Positions 13,101 through 22,106 of a DNA stretch of 64,000 nt are shown piece by piece. A program made the translations under genes and the position numbers. Positions within the stretch are counted from its first letter, which is position 1, and each line of letters starts with the position of its first letter. The stretch comes from Phoronis australis. Taxonomy: Eukaryota > Phoronida > Phoronidae. The notes under the pieces are model-generated. The model did no database searches. It was not told the DNA's origin and worked only from the letters and a program-made list of their open reading frames with translations. The stretch lies in the NCBI GenBank assembly GCA_002633005.1, contig NMRA01000365.1, positions 307,660 through 371,659 on the forward strand, written 5' to 3'.

Positions 13101-16100
13101 CAAAAGGATCAATTTTATTCAAGATTTTTCACTTGGCGGTTGTTGGATAGTTCATTTGAGGTCCTTTATAAAATCTCTTAAAATAACTTGGTTTAAAAGA
13201 TTATTATTAACTGATGATATTGCGTGGAAAACTATTCTGACAACAAATGACATATTTTTAAGTAATTTTTGTCATTTTTGGTAAAAATTATTTTACCAAA
13301 CTTTATCCAAGCAAACAAAAAATTATTTGTTTTGGCAAGAAGTTTTTAGAGAGGCTGAAGATGTATCTGGTACTTTTGAGGTTACTAAAGATTTGATTCA
13401 TTATGATTCTCTTTGGTTTAATCCAAAACTATTAATTATAGATAAAAAAACAATATTTTATATACAATGGTATAGAAAGAGCATATGGTATATTTGTGAT
13501 CTCTTAAATTCCAATGGTGAACTGATGAGTTACTACCAGTTTTGCTATGATTTTTCTCCTCCATTCACTGTTTTCCTACGTGTGCGATATGTTGTCCAGA
13601 ATCTATTGAGAAGTCTTTCCTGTTTCGATGCATTTCAAATTATTCTTCCTTATCGTTCTGATATTGCTTCGTCTGTTGTGAATTGCAATAATGTAAGCAA
13701 AACTGTTAAAAATCGTTTCATCATGTCCTTGTATAAAAAATATGTAATTAAATGGGAAAGTTGTTTAAATATAGCACAATCAGAAGAATGGTGGCGTCGT
13801 AGTAATATATTGGCAATTAATTTTACTATGGATACAAAATTGAGGTGGTTTCCAGTAAGATTTCGTCACAGACTTATTAGTACAAATATTTTTTACAGAA
13901 GATTGATGTAACAAATTCAAGTTTGTGTACTTTTTATAATAGTGAGTCTGAAGATCTTGTTCACTAGTATTGGTCTTGCACAATAGCTCAAAATTTTTGG
14001 GTAGCTGTAAACAACTGGATCCTATTACAAACTGGGGAATCTCTCGAACTGAACTTAATGACGTTTTGTTTGGCAGGCATGATGCGGAACATGTTTTTAA
14101 TTTGGTCATATGTTTGGTCAAATATCATATTTATAAAGCGAGATTAAACTCTAGTGTTCCATGTTTGCGGCTACTCAAAATAAAACTGTCTAAATATCAC
14201 AAGCTTGTAAAAGTAATTTTCTATAATAATTGTCAATATGACTTTATATTCATTAAAAGACAAGCCCTATGATTCATCTATTTTTTTAATTTTCATATTT
14301 GATGGTATTCTTATCCAAGGTGTGCTTGTGATGTATTTATGCGTGTGTGTATGTGTTTTTTGTTTTTTCTGTACTGCAAAATATTTTGTTCAAATAAAAA
14401 TATAAGAAAAAGAATACCTGGGCACTCATTTCTACTACTAAACTAATTGATCTGGCTTTGCCCAAGAACAGGCAAAACCTACTAGGCAGAAATGAGACAG
14501 AACATAACACTAAAATATTTTAAAGAATTAGACACATTTTTGTACAAAGATTTCGATGATTTTCAACTTCTTTCTGAGAACTACCCTGAATACTCTATTA
14601 CAGTATACTAAATAGTAGTAAAGTTCACCACAAATAAATCTTCAATTTCTCACCTTCATCACTATCATCTCCCAGTTCCAAAGCTTCCTGCAAATTTGAC
14701 CTGATTTTCTCCTTTTCTCGATCACTCAAGCGGAACTGGTCTGTGTCATGTTTTTCCATTTTGACCTTGCAAATGACACACTCCAACTCTGTATTGTCAC
14801 AGTAGTCCAGAAAGTATACATCAGGAGTAAGCGTTTTGGTCAGCCAACGGATTTTGAACACGTTGCTAGTCGTGTAAACGATCTGCGTCGCTTGGCAGAG
14901 GTAGAACTCATCTGAAGAACACAGACAACAAATAGTGGTACATAAAATAACACGAGACTGACGGTAATACGAGAGTAACAAGATCAATGCAACACCAGAC
15001 GGGGTCCAATACCCAGCAGGAATCAACAAGATCATTAAGTTGTCAGCTAGTTTGTACAAGCTTTATTGAAAGCATATTACACAGAGTCAGGTAGTAATGG
15101 GTACACTCCTAACGCCAAAGTAGGTCGATTTTAATCAGTCTCACTGTTGAGTAGAAAGTCTTTAAGGTCACTTTTTGAAAACTATTTTCATGCTAGTGAA
15201 CTACATCAAAAAACAGACTCAGATCGCGATTTTGGTCCACTGTGCTGGGTCAGAGAGCCTTGAAATCAAAAGGAGTTTTGTATTCTCCAACGAGGGGAAG
15301 ACAGGGATGACAACTATAAAGCCTACCTGCTGAAATTCAGAGATTATTGTGTTGGTAAAACCAATATTGTGTATGAGCGCTACAAATTCTGGCAAAGATT
15401 ACAAACGATCAATGAGACAATCGAGTCCTGTGTAACTGATTTGGGAGTACTTGCAGACACGTGTGACTTTACTGACAAAAGTAGCATGATTCGTGACAAA
15501 ATCTTTGGAATTTATGACAAAAAATACAAGAGCTTTTGTTACGACAACCGAACATTGGTCTAGAGGATGCCATTTCTTACTGTCGCTCTGCAAAACCCAG
15601 TCGCCAGCAGTCCGTAGCCACGTTGGAAGCATGTGCCAAAGTAGATCATGTCTCGAAAAAGCAACACTATGGAACAAAGCGTTATTCAAGCGAAGCCCAG
15701 TATAAGCCACAAGCCCAGTATAAGCCACAAGCCCAGTATAAACCACAAGCACAGTATAAGCCACCAGCTTATACAGAACCCAGACCTGGAAATTATAGAG
15801 GACCAGCCTATAAACTTTGTGGAAATGAACATAACTTTGGCGACTGCACTGCGCAAAATGTACGTTGGAACAACTGCCAAAAAGTAGGTCAATACAGCTG
15901 CTGCTGTACTGCGAGACATGTACATGAATTATTATCAAACCTCGATGAGTTATTCCTTGGTTCAATTGAATCTGAGACCAAAATTATTCAAACCAAAGAC
16001 CCAACAGTCAAAACCATTAATGTTATGACCCAGGCTAGGCACAAGCACCGTAGAGACATTGCTGTGAAACTCTATTCAGGATGCAAGATGAACGTCCTAT

Positions 16101-19100
16101 CAATGTATGAATATGTGAAATTATTCTCCAAAAGCCATGAGCTGTCTCCACCAAGATTGGTTTTGAAAGCATATGGCAACAATGCTATTACAAATCTCGG
16201 TTTCTGTGTACTGTATTTGCAAATTCTGGGAAAACGACACAAAACTGTATTCAATGTCGTTGATTGCGATGGTCTGACCCTACTTGGATATCGTAGTGTC
16301 AGAATCTTGGTCACATGTCACGTATGGTCGATGATGTTATGCGCAAGTATAGCGATTGCTTTACCGGTCTAGGATGCTTTCCCAGTAGTCCATACCATAT
16401 TCGGCTTCGCCCAGACTGCATGCCTGCTGTGAATCCGCTGTGTTCGGTGCCTGTGCATCTTCAGGAAGCATTTGAAAATGAGTTAAAGCGCATGAAAAAC
16501 CTCAGTGTCATTAAGCCTATGACAGAACCAACCCATTGGATCTACTCATTTGTTGTTGTTGAAAAGACCAACAAGGCTCTGAGAATTTGTTTAGACCCAC
16601 TTGGTCTCAACAAACAGATCATTCACAGCCCACTTTATACGCGAACAACCGGTAATATTCCCTAACTGCAAAATGCGTCTCATTTCTCAGTACTCGATGC
16701 TTGTTCCGGTTACTGGATGGTTCAGCTTGATGAACCATCATCGAAACTGACCACATTTAGTACCCCGGTTGGTCGGTTTGGGTTTACAAGATGCCCTTCA
16801 GGTCTGAGTATGTCGCAAGATATTTTTGCGGAGAAAATGGAAGCTACGTTTGGTAACTTACCTGGCGCAACAGGAATTGCAGACGATATACTGGTATATG
16901 GTCGCCCAAGAAAAAAACGTGAAACTGAATCTTGACAAAGACCAGCTCAAAGTCCCTGAGGTGAAATTCTTTGGTCATGTATGGATCCCTACTGGTTTGA
17001 AACCCGACCCGGATAAGGTCAAGGCCATTGTCGAAATGCGTCAGAAAAACTTGTCTCGCTGAGCTGCAATCCTTCTTAGGACTTACAAACAATCTTAACC
17101 TGTTCAACCTGACTTTGTCGACCGTAGCAGCGCCACTGAGAGACTTAACAAAATAGGCTACGTTTTTCGTTGGTACCCCGAATATGAAAATGCATTTGCT
17201 ACTCACAAAAAGGCAATCACTTCAGACACTCTGTTAGCATACTTTGATCCGACCACGGAAAATGTAGTGCAGTGTGATGCGTCATTGCATGGTCTTGGAT
17301 GTGTTCTGTTGCAAAAGGGGAAACCAGTCTCTTACGCTTCTCGAACAGTAAGTGAGAGTGAAAGCCATCAGAGTAAGTGAGAGTGAAAGCCATCAGAGTA
17401 AGTGAGAGTGAAAGCCATCAGAGTAAGTGAGAGTGAAAGCCATCAGAGTAAGTGAGAGTGAAAGCCATCAGAGTAAGTGAGAGTGAAAGCCATCAGAGTA
17501 AGTGAGAGTGAAAGCCATCACAGTAATGTTGAGCGTGAGTTATTTGGACTAGTTTGGTCAATGGAAAAACGTAATCATTACATATACGGAAAACATGTGT
17601 AATTGTGGAGACTGATCACAAACCGCTTGAAGCAGTCTCAAAAAAGCCCGTCTCAAAGGCTTGCCCTCACTTACAGCGATTACTGTTGCATATGCTAAAA
17701 TACAACATTACGGTCAAGTACACTCCAGGTGGCTCAAATGTCGTCGCCGATGCACTGTCTCGGATTGAGTACAAAGACTCAAAATATAGTGATGTGAATG
17801 ACGACATAACTGAGATTGAAGTTAGCCAGGCTACGAGAAACTTGATTGCCAGCTCGAATCTACTCAATGAGCTCACCCTGTTGACTGAAGAGAACAATAC
17901 TATGCAGTGTGCTACAAACCAAGTCATTAACGGATGGCCTAAGCACCGTAAATATTGCCCACCTGAAGCACTTGGCTATTGGAATGTTCGCGAGGACATT
18001 GCCCTCGAAAATGGCTTGTTATTCAAGTGCACCTGTTTTATTATCTCGAGAAAGTTGCGTCGCGAAATACTTGACACCATTCACAAAGGCATTGACAAAT
18101 GTCAGTTGCAAGCTTGACAAGCTGTGTATTGGCCCCGGTATCTATAAAGACGTGAACAAACTAGTGAAATGCGTGAAACCTGACAGTTGCATGCGAAACG
18201 ACAAGAACGCGGACCATTGGAACCCCATGACATTCCTCAGTACCCTTTTCAGAAAGTTGGTGCTGATCTATTTGAGTTTGTGAATTCTGAATACCCTCTA
18301 GTGGAGGACTACTTGAAATTCCCCATTGTGCGTCGTTTAGGGAAAGATATAACTTCACTACATTTCATTACACACATGAAGTTCATTGCGACTGAGTATG
18401 GACTTCCAGAAGAAATCGTTAGTGACAATGGACTCCAGTTTGCGAGTCGTCACTTTACTGAGTTCTGCGCACATTATGGTATTATGCATACCATGTCGAG
18501 TCCCAAGTAATCACAAAGCAACGGGATGACCATACAAACGGTGAAATCATTGTTGGAAAAGTGCCTACATTCGGAAACCGATCCAAATATCGCTTTGTTG
18601 ATCTTCCGTACAACACCGATTTCTGGCACAAAACAGTCTCCTGCAGAACTGCTGAGTGGAAGGCAATTCCTCGCGCTGTTTCCAATGTCTCGGAAAAACC
18701 TCAAGTCTCGAAACATTTATCATGAATCTATCCAGAGCGAGCTGCAAAACCGTCAAACTTTGCAGAAGCTATATTATGACAAGCATGCCAAACAAACGGA
18801 GTATGCACCTCTTGCAGAGGGTAATCCCGAGAAAGAAAACCAATGGAAACCTGGAACTGTCATGAAACAACACCGCCATCGATTGTCCACCATCAAACGT
18901 GAGGATGATGATCGTGAAATTCGTTGTAATAGGAAATTTATTCGTGACAATCATACCAGTGTCAGTGTTGAAGGCGATTGTGATTCATCCAATAATCATT
19001 CTGTTGCTCTGCCAACCACCACCAGATCAGAACGTATCATGACAGCACCTAATCGCAGGGATCCGTGGACTTTGTTTACTTGATTGGCATCAGTGTTCCT

Positions 19101-20663
19101 AGACGTTTGTTTAAGTTGTTTGTAGTTTTAATGAAAGTGTTAACCCTTTAGACTTGGACATGGGACATTTTATTGTCAGTGACTTTCTACTTAAAGGGGA
19201 GAGATGTGACAGTATTGCTATTACGTGTGCACATTTGTATTAGTAAGTGTAGTATTAGATCGCCACGTGGAATAAACAAGATCATTAAGTTGTCAGCTAG
19301 TTTGTACAAGGTTTATTGAAAGCATATCACATGGATCTGTGTAAGTTGTCTGAGTGGACACCCAACTGATCAGGTGCAACTTATCTGAGTGGACACTCAA
19401 CTGATCAGGTGCAACTTATCTGAGTGGACACTCAACTGATCAGGTGCAAGTTGTACATGATGACAGTCAACTGATTAGGTGAAAGTTACTCTAGGGGTAA
19501 CTTGCACTTAGGCATAAGCTGCTCAAATAATGAAAACTTCTGTGATAGTTGAAGCAACTGGAAAGATTTCATTGTTACACACTAACTAGAAATTTCTATA
19601 GAAATCCACACAAACAAAATAAGTAACTGAAAAATACGTACAATGTTACTTTTTCGATATGTTACTAACCGTCATCTGTGCGAATGGCAAGATAAGCCCC
19701 ACGTTTGTATTGTACTGTTTTATCAGTGGCTGGTTTTCTCTTTTTCGGACTCGTTACGACTGGAACAGGGGTGTCATCGTCAAACATGAACGGTTTTCTT
19801 TCAATCTTCACGCGCTTGCTTTTGGGTCTCAGTATTGACGATGTGTCCAAGAAGGAGCGTTTCCTTGGCTGAAAACAATAATAAAAAACAAGAACTGAAA
19901 ATAACACAGAATCGAGTGCAAATTAATTAAATCCATTTAGAATTGTTAAAAGTTTACAAAGCATGAATTAAATCATACTGAAGTCACAAACTTCAAACTC
20001 AAACAATTGAAGCAATTGGTCCATGATGTTATGTAACTCACCGCACTTAAGAACTAAAACAAAAGTTTCCACCTCAAATCATGAACCAAGATAATTAATT
20101 TGAAAGTTGTCTCACTGGCCTTAACTAACCAATCACTATTAGTACATTTCTAAGATGCATGCAATAAACACAAAGGAAGTCAGAACACACAGTTGATGTT
20201 GAAGGAATGGCTATCCTCAACATAACAATAATTCTTTAGTCGTTTCGTCCCAAAACTATTGCTAATTGGCCATTTCTATTTTTCAAAAGATACCGAGTCT
20301 CGTAGTACAATTAACTAAAAATTTTTCACATATCATGTTATGTCAGTTGCACAGTAAAGACCATCGTACTGTAATGAAATTGAATTTTCCTAATCTAAAT
20401 TTAAGTAGAGACTTTTGACTTAAATAACACTAGGGTTCGACTTGGTAATCTCAAATTTTGTTTAGCAGCTAGGTAAAAATGCCAGGCCGAAACGTGGGAA
20501 TTTTGCCAGCTTGCATTTCGCAAGTTCATGTTAACTTATGCTGAGCATTAAACCCTGAAAATCAAACTTTTCTACCATATTATGTAACAAATAAGTGAAG
20601 AATAATTGTGAAAAATATTATGCAATTCTTATAGTATAGTATTCATACCTTGTTATTGTCCAT
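4075..20663 (-). CDS. Gene B: unrecognised basic nuclear-like protein, 3'-partial
   Basis: Five coding exons join in phase: 20649-20663 (MDNNK), 19670-19868, 14654-14911, 4564-4653, 4075-4161, continuing off the left edge. All introns after the second coding exon are phase 1. About 216 residues are visible. The N-terminus is Lys/Arg/Pro-rich with two basic clusters (PKSKRVKIERK, PKKRK), which suggests nuclear import. A compact domain follows (GAYLAIRTDD, EFYLCQATQIV, FKIRWL, DVYFLDYCDNTELECVI), with the alternating strands expected of a BAH- or Tudor-like fold. Then come an acidic spot (GDDSDEE) and a very basic tail. I do not recognise the family. Introns are unusually large because a gypsy element, an LINE and satellite have entered them. 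Confidence 0.75.
4564..4653 (-). CDS. Gene B coding exon 4
   Basis: Acceptor TTTCTTTTCAG, donor G/GTATGT, phase 1 on both sides. Encodes ENDKLNSAPIKRVKKGPRNN and more basic residues. Confidence 0.72.
4983..5549 (+). mobile_element. Solo-LTR-like sequence with heat-shock elements
   Basis: Reads like a complete LTR: a cluster of heat-shock elements (5014-5150), a TATA box (TATAAAT, 5164-5170), a 5'-UTR-like region with duplicated GATCAAGTCAGTTCAAGA, and a poly(A) signal AATAAA at 5472-5477. Candidate TG start and CA end (CTGTAACA at 5549) are tentative, and I do not see a matching target duplication or a second LTR. It could instead be a captured heat-shock promoter. Confidence 0.5.
5014..5150 (+). 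promoter_or_regulatory. Cluster of heat-shock elements (HSF sites)
   Basis: Matches to the alternating GAA-nn-TTC-nn-GAA pattern: GAACTTTCTAGAA (5014-5026), GAATATTCTAGAG (5059-5071, one mismatch), the four-unit site TTCAGGAAAGTTCCAGAA (5104-5121, perfect) and TTCCAGAA (5143-5150). A TATA box follows 14 bases later. Confidence 0.7.
5653..6429. repeat. 56-bp satellite, 14 copies
   Basis: Units of 56 bases start every 56 bases from 5653 to 6381 with GCAACATCACAGTACCTTCT. Copies are almost identical; the first and last two carry GTGCC in place of GTACC, and one has a C/T change. Each unit junction contains the near-palindrome TTACTAACTGTACAGTAGTA. It lies in the large intron of gene B. Confidence 0.95.
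6430..8525. other. Intron of gene B, no gene seen
   Basis: AT-rich single-copy-looking DNA with many stops in all frames. No domain, TIR or tandem array seen. Confidence 0.55.
8531..8830. repeat. 111-bp tandem repeat, ~2.7 copies
   Basis: TCAATCTAATTTACCTGTAG starts at 8537, 8648 and 8759. The period is 111 bases, a multiple of three, so a frame of about 100 codons stays open by chance of the period. No start context or homology supports a gene. Confidence 0.8.
9268..9921 (+). pseudogene. L1-type ORF1 (RNA-binding protein) remnant
   Basis: Frame-broken coding region upstream of an L1/Tx1-type ORF2. The best preserved part reads KPRDIIAKFLYYQDRQKVWK and TNYFVYFEDFPQDVVMRRKR, the pattern of the C-terminal domain of L1 ORF1p (Transposase_22 family). 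Several stops and frameshifts precede it, so it cannot make a full protein. Confidence 0.65.
11912..12121. repeat. 68-bp tandem expansion inside LINE reverse transcriptase
   Basis: TGGCGACCAATCTCACTGCT starts at 11912, 11955, 12023 and 12091, spacings 43, 68 and 68. The repeated segment is the one encoding the conserved WRPISLLN motif of the reverse transcriptase. Confidence 0.9.
12702..12744. repeat. Short tandem repeat of ACAAAACAATCTAG
   Basis: About four copies of a 14-base unit just after the YVDD region of the LINE, another local expansion within the element. Confidence 0.8.
14654..14911 (-). CDS. Gene B coding exon 3
   Basis: Acceptor TGTTCTTCAG, donor G/GTGAGA, phase 1 on both sides. 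Encodes the folded-looking domain (DEFYLCQATQIVYTTSNVFK, IRWLTKTLTPDVYFLDY, ELECVICKVKM) and a charged helix ending in GDDSDE. The exon sits in the roughly 600 bases between the LINE 3' end and the gypsy 5' LTR, yet is intact. Confidence 0.82.
15019..15081 (+). repeat. Gypsy 5' LTR remnant
   Basis: Matches only the second half of the 3' LTR (3 mismatches of 63). The upstream half, with the expected TGTGACAG start, is absent, so the element lost its promoter end. Confidence 0.8.
15300..16300 (+). pseudogene. Gypsy gag and protease remnant
   Basis: A gag-like stretch (YERYKFWQRLQTINETIESC, LADTCDFTDKSSMIRDKIFG) is followed, after a frameshift, by a four-fold AQYKPQ repeat and zinc-knuckle-like Cys residues, of which some ligands are lost (C to W, H to Q). 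A protease-like segment has YSGCKMNVL where an active enzyme has a D[ST]G motif. Broken and inactive. Confidence 0.75.
16315..17550 (+). pseudogene. Gypsy reverse transcriptase and RNase H remnant
   Basis: RT signatures: YHIRLRPDCMPAVNP, SVIKPMTEPTHWIYSF, LRICLDPLGLNKQI, FSVLDACSGYWMVQLD, FGFTRCPSGLSMSQDIF and the catalytic box IADD (about 16876-16887, where FADD or YVDD is usual). An RNase H part follows (VVQCDASLHGLGCVLLQKGK, SYASRTVSESESH) and is then disrupted by a 25-bp repeat array. Stops at about 16663, 16935 and 17060 break it. Confidence 0.85.
17348..17522. repeat. 25-bp tandem array inside gypsy RNase H, 7 copies
   Basis: GTAAGTGAGAGTGAAAGCCA recurs every 25 bases, seven times and essentially identical. 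The unit was copied from the RNase H coding sequence for SESESH. Since 25 is not a multiple of three, each copy shifts the frame. Confidence 0.95.
17605..19083 (+). pseudogene. Gypsy RNase H end and integrase remnant
   Basis: Starts with ETDHKPLEAV and KYTPGGSNVVADALSRI (end of RNase H and connection), then a damaged integrase: the zinc-binding part is frameshifted near 18100, the core shows EYGLPEEIVSDNGLQFASRH (second catalytic Asp region), then a C-terminal tail. No full frame remains. Confidence 0.82.
19205..19331 (+). repeat. Gypsy 3' LTR
   Basis: Starts TGTGACAG directly after the polypurine tract and ends ATATCACA. It contains a poly(A)-type AATAAA at about 19271. Short for a gypsy LTR. 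Confidence 0.8.
19343..19483. repeat. 35-bp tandem repeat, ~4 copies
   Basis: Units on the pattern CTGAGTGGACACTCAACTGA plus CAGGTGCAACTTAT. It sits 12 bases after the gypsy 3' LTR; copies become more diverged toward 19480. Confidence 0.85.
19670..19868 (-). CDS. Gene B coding exon 2
   Basis: Acceptor TTGTTTTCAG, donor G/GTTAGT in phase 1. Encodes PRKRSFLDTSSILRPKSKRV, a Pro/Lys-rich middle and KRGAYLAIRTDD. Confidence 0.78.
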
Positions 20664-20708
20664 TCTTGAACAAAAAGTAAAAACAAATACTTGGGAATAT
20701 AGCCACAC
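20649..20708 (-). CDS. Gene B start exon (5' UTR and MDNNK)
   Basis: Acceptor TTTTTTCTATTTCAG at 20709-20723 opens an exon of 60 bases whose only coding part is ATG at 20661-20663 plus four codons, ending AAG before GTATGA. The phase 0 junction to CCAAGGAAACGC at 19868 keeps the frame. The acceptor implies at least one noncoding exon upstream. Confidence 0.6.
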
Positions 20709-22022
20709 CTGAAATAGAAAAAACAGTGTAATATTTACATGAAACATGGTTTGGATTTTATCTTACGCTCTGGACAAGGTGAACTCAATTGTCGTCCACG
20801 GATAATTTGCAATATGTGTTCCACACACCAGCTGTCAACTGCATTTTACTAGCAGTTTTAGTGGACTTCATTAACAAAACAAACAACACTAAATCCTACA
20901 CAATGGCACTTCACATAGTTTGGATAGCAAGAAAGGTACAAATATTTACATATCTATGTATATATATGTGTGTATATATACAAATGATTTCTACAAAATA
21001 AATCATCCTTAATCCGCAACCAAGGGATGTTCGGACTTGTTCAGATTTAAACTTGAAACTTGTGTCTTAACTCCCCTCACCTCCATCCAAAAACTTGAAT
21101 CACCTTCAACACAATATAACCTAGCAATAATATACTTTTATTCTGTGCTCTAAAAATCAATACTCATTGGACATGCTACTCTCTTAGCTCTAGATTTGTA
21201 ACATGTTCCATAATCAATAGAAGTTGAACAGACCAAAGCCAAAGGCACATGTATGACCAGCAACAGACAATGTATTGGACTCCAGTTGACTCCTTCATTA
21301 GTTCAATCTGACAATGCCAATATGAGCATGCCAGTTATCTGCGAAAGGACCAGCAACTTAAAATCAGATTGTCTAATGCTACTACTCAAATCAACCAAGA
21401 CATCTTCCCAACACAAAATTCCCGGAAATACAAAAGTATTACTTCGACTTTGCTGCGCCAGTAGTGAGTGGACTAGTAGAGACAACAGAATGTCAGAATG
21501 CCAGACACGGTTCACGGTTCAACTTCAGTCTGCCGCAGACCCTTTAAATCTCGAGTTGTGTTTCGTGTGCAAAGGAAATACCTAAAATGCACTTCCACTG
21601 CGGGACGACTTGTCTTAAATACAAGCTCTTTGCTTGTTGCTCACCAACAGATTCTAGTCTATGATCAGACAAAACGAGACAAGCCGGTACGGCTCAACTC
21701 ACAAGAGGAAGCGCACTTTTGACCTATTTAAAGGAATGAGGCTCCAAAGTCCCTTTCTTGAAAAATAATATTTATGCTTGATGACACTTTGTTAATTCAT
21801 ATTTTTACGATAAAAGCTTGAAATTCTTTAATGACCCCTTAATTATGTTAGGTAAGCAGGTAGCTGTATGATATAGTGATACTTGAAATTTCCAAACTGC
21901 ATCTGTGTTGAGAGAGGTCACTCATAGGTTGCGCGAAACTCGCCCAAGCAAAGTTTGTAGCTGGTGTATATTTGTTTGTTTTTGGGAGTTTTTACTTTCA
22001 GTTCAACTACACTGTGACGTTG
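20709..22022. promoter_or_regulatory. Divergent intergenic region between gene B and TRAPPC6
   Basis: About 1.3 kb separates the two start codons. It must hold both promoters and the noncoding first exons implied by the splice acceptors at 20709 and 22003. No TATA box, CpG-rich core or clear motif cluster is visible; the AT-rich stretch near 20945-20985 (TATATATG repeats) is simple sequence. Confidence 0.45.
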
Positions 22023-22106
22023 ATGATGTGTGATGATAGCCTGTTTGACTTCCTGCACATGGAAATTGTCTCCCATGTACACAGAACTGCCAGAAAAGAT
22101 GAAAAG
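22023..22106 (+). CDS. TRAPPC6B: TRAPPC6 coding exon 1
   Basis: Encodes residues 1-28, including the helix FDFLHMEIV that begins the Trs33-type fold. It ends in phase 0 at GAAAAG before GTTGCT, an unusual donor. Exon 2 continues in frame from 28585. A 6.5 kb intron filled with foldback and inverted-repeat elements follows. Confidence 0.85.

Larger units (their letters stand above)
10333..14270 (+). pseudogene. LINE ORF2 remnant: AP endonuclease and reverse transcriptase
   Basis: The endonuclease part shows FSLNCRGLQDIEKCRDVFNY, YCLQDTHF, NIYGPN, CGDCN and RLDFFLVSQEL, matching the APE-type order. The reverse transcriptase part shows GSWRPISLLNTSY, a GCRCQQGDTLSLYLF block and the catalytic box YVDD (about 12590). 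A C-terminal region follows to 14270. The L1/Tx1 call rests on the WRPISLLN motif and on the associated ORF1. Frames change at least five times. Confidence 0.8.
9110..14420 (+). mobile_element. Degenerate L1/Tx1-type LINE
   Basis: An element on the plus strand inside a gene B intron: ORF1 remnant, ORF2 remnant with endonuclease and reverse transcriptase, and a short A-rich 3' end (AAATAAAAATATAAG at about 14393). The 5' border is uncertain. Many frameshifts and an internal repeat expansion show it is dead. Confidence 0.8.
15019..19331 (+). mobile_element. Degenerate Ty3/gypsy LTR retrotransposon
   Basis: Direct terminal repeats: 15019-15081 matches 19269-19331 with 3 differences in 63 bases. 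Between them lie gag-, protease-, RT-, RNase H- and integrase-like regions in the gypsy order. A purine tract AAAGGGGAGAGA (19193-19204) abuts the 3' LTR start TGTGACAG at 19205. The 3' LTR is 127 bases; the 5' LTR has lost its first half. It lies in a gene B intron on the strand opposite to the gene. Confidence 0.9.
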
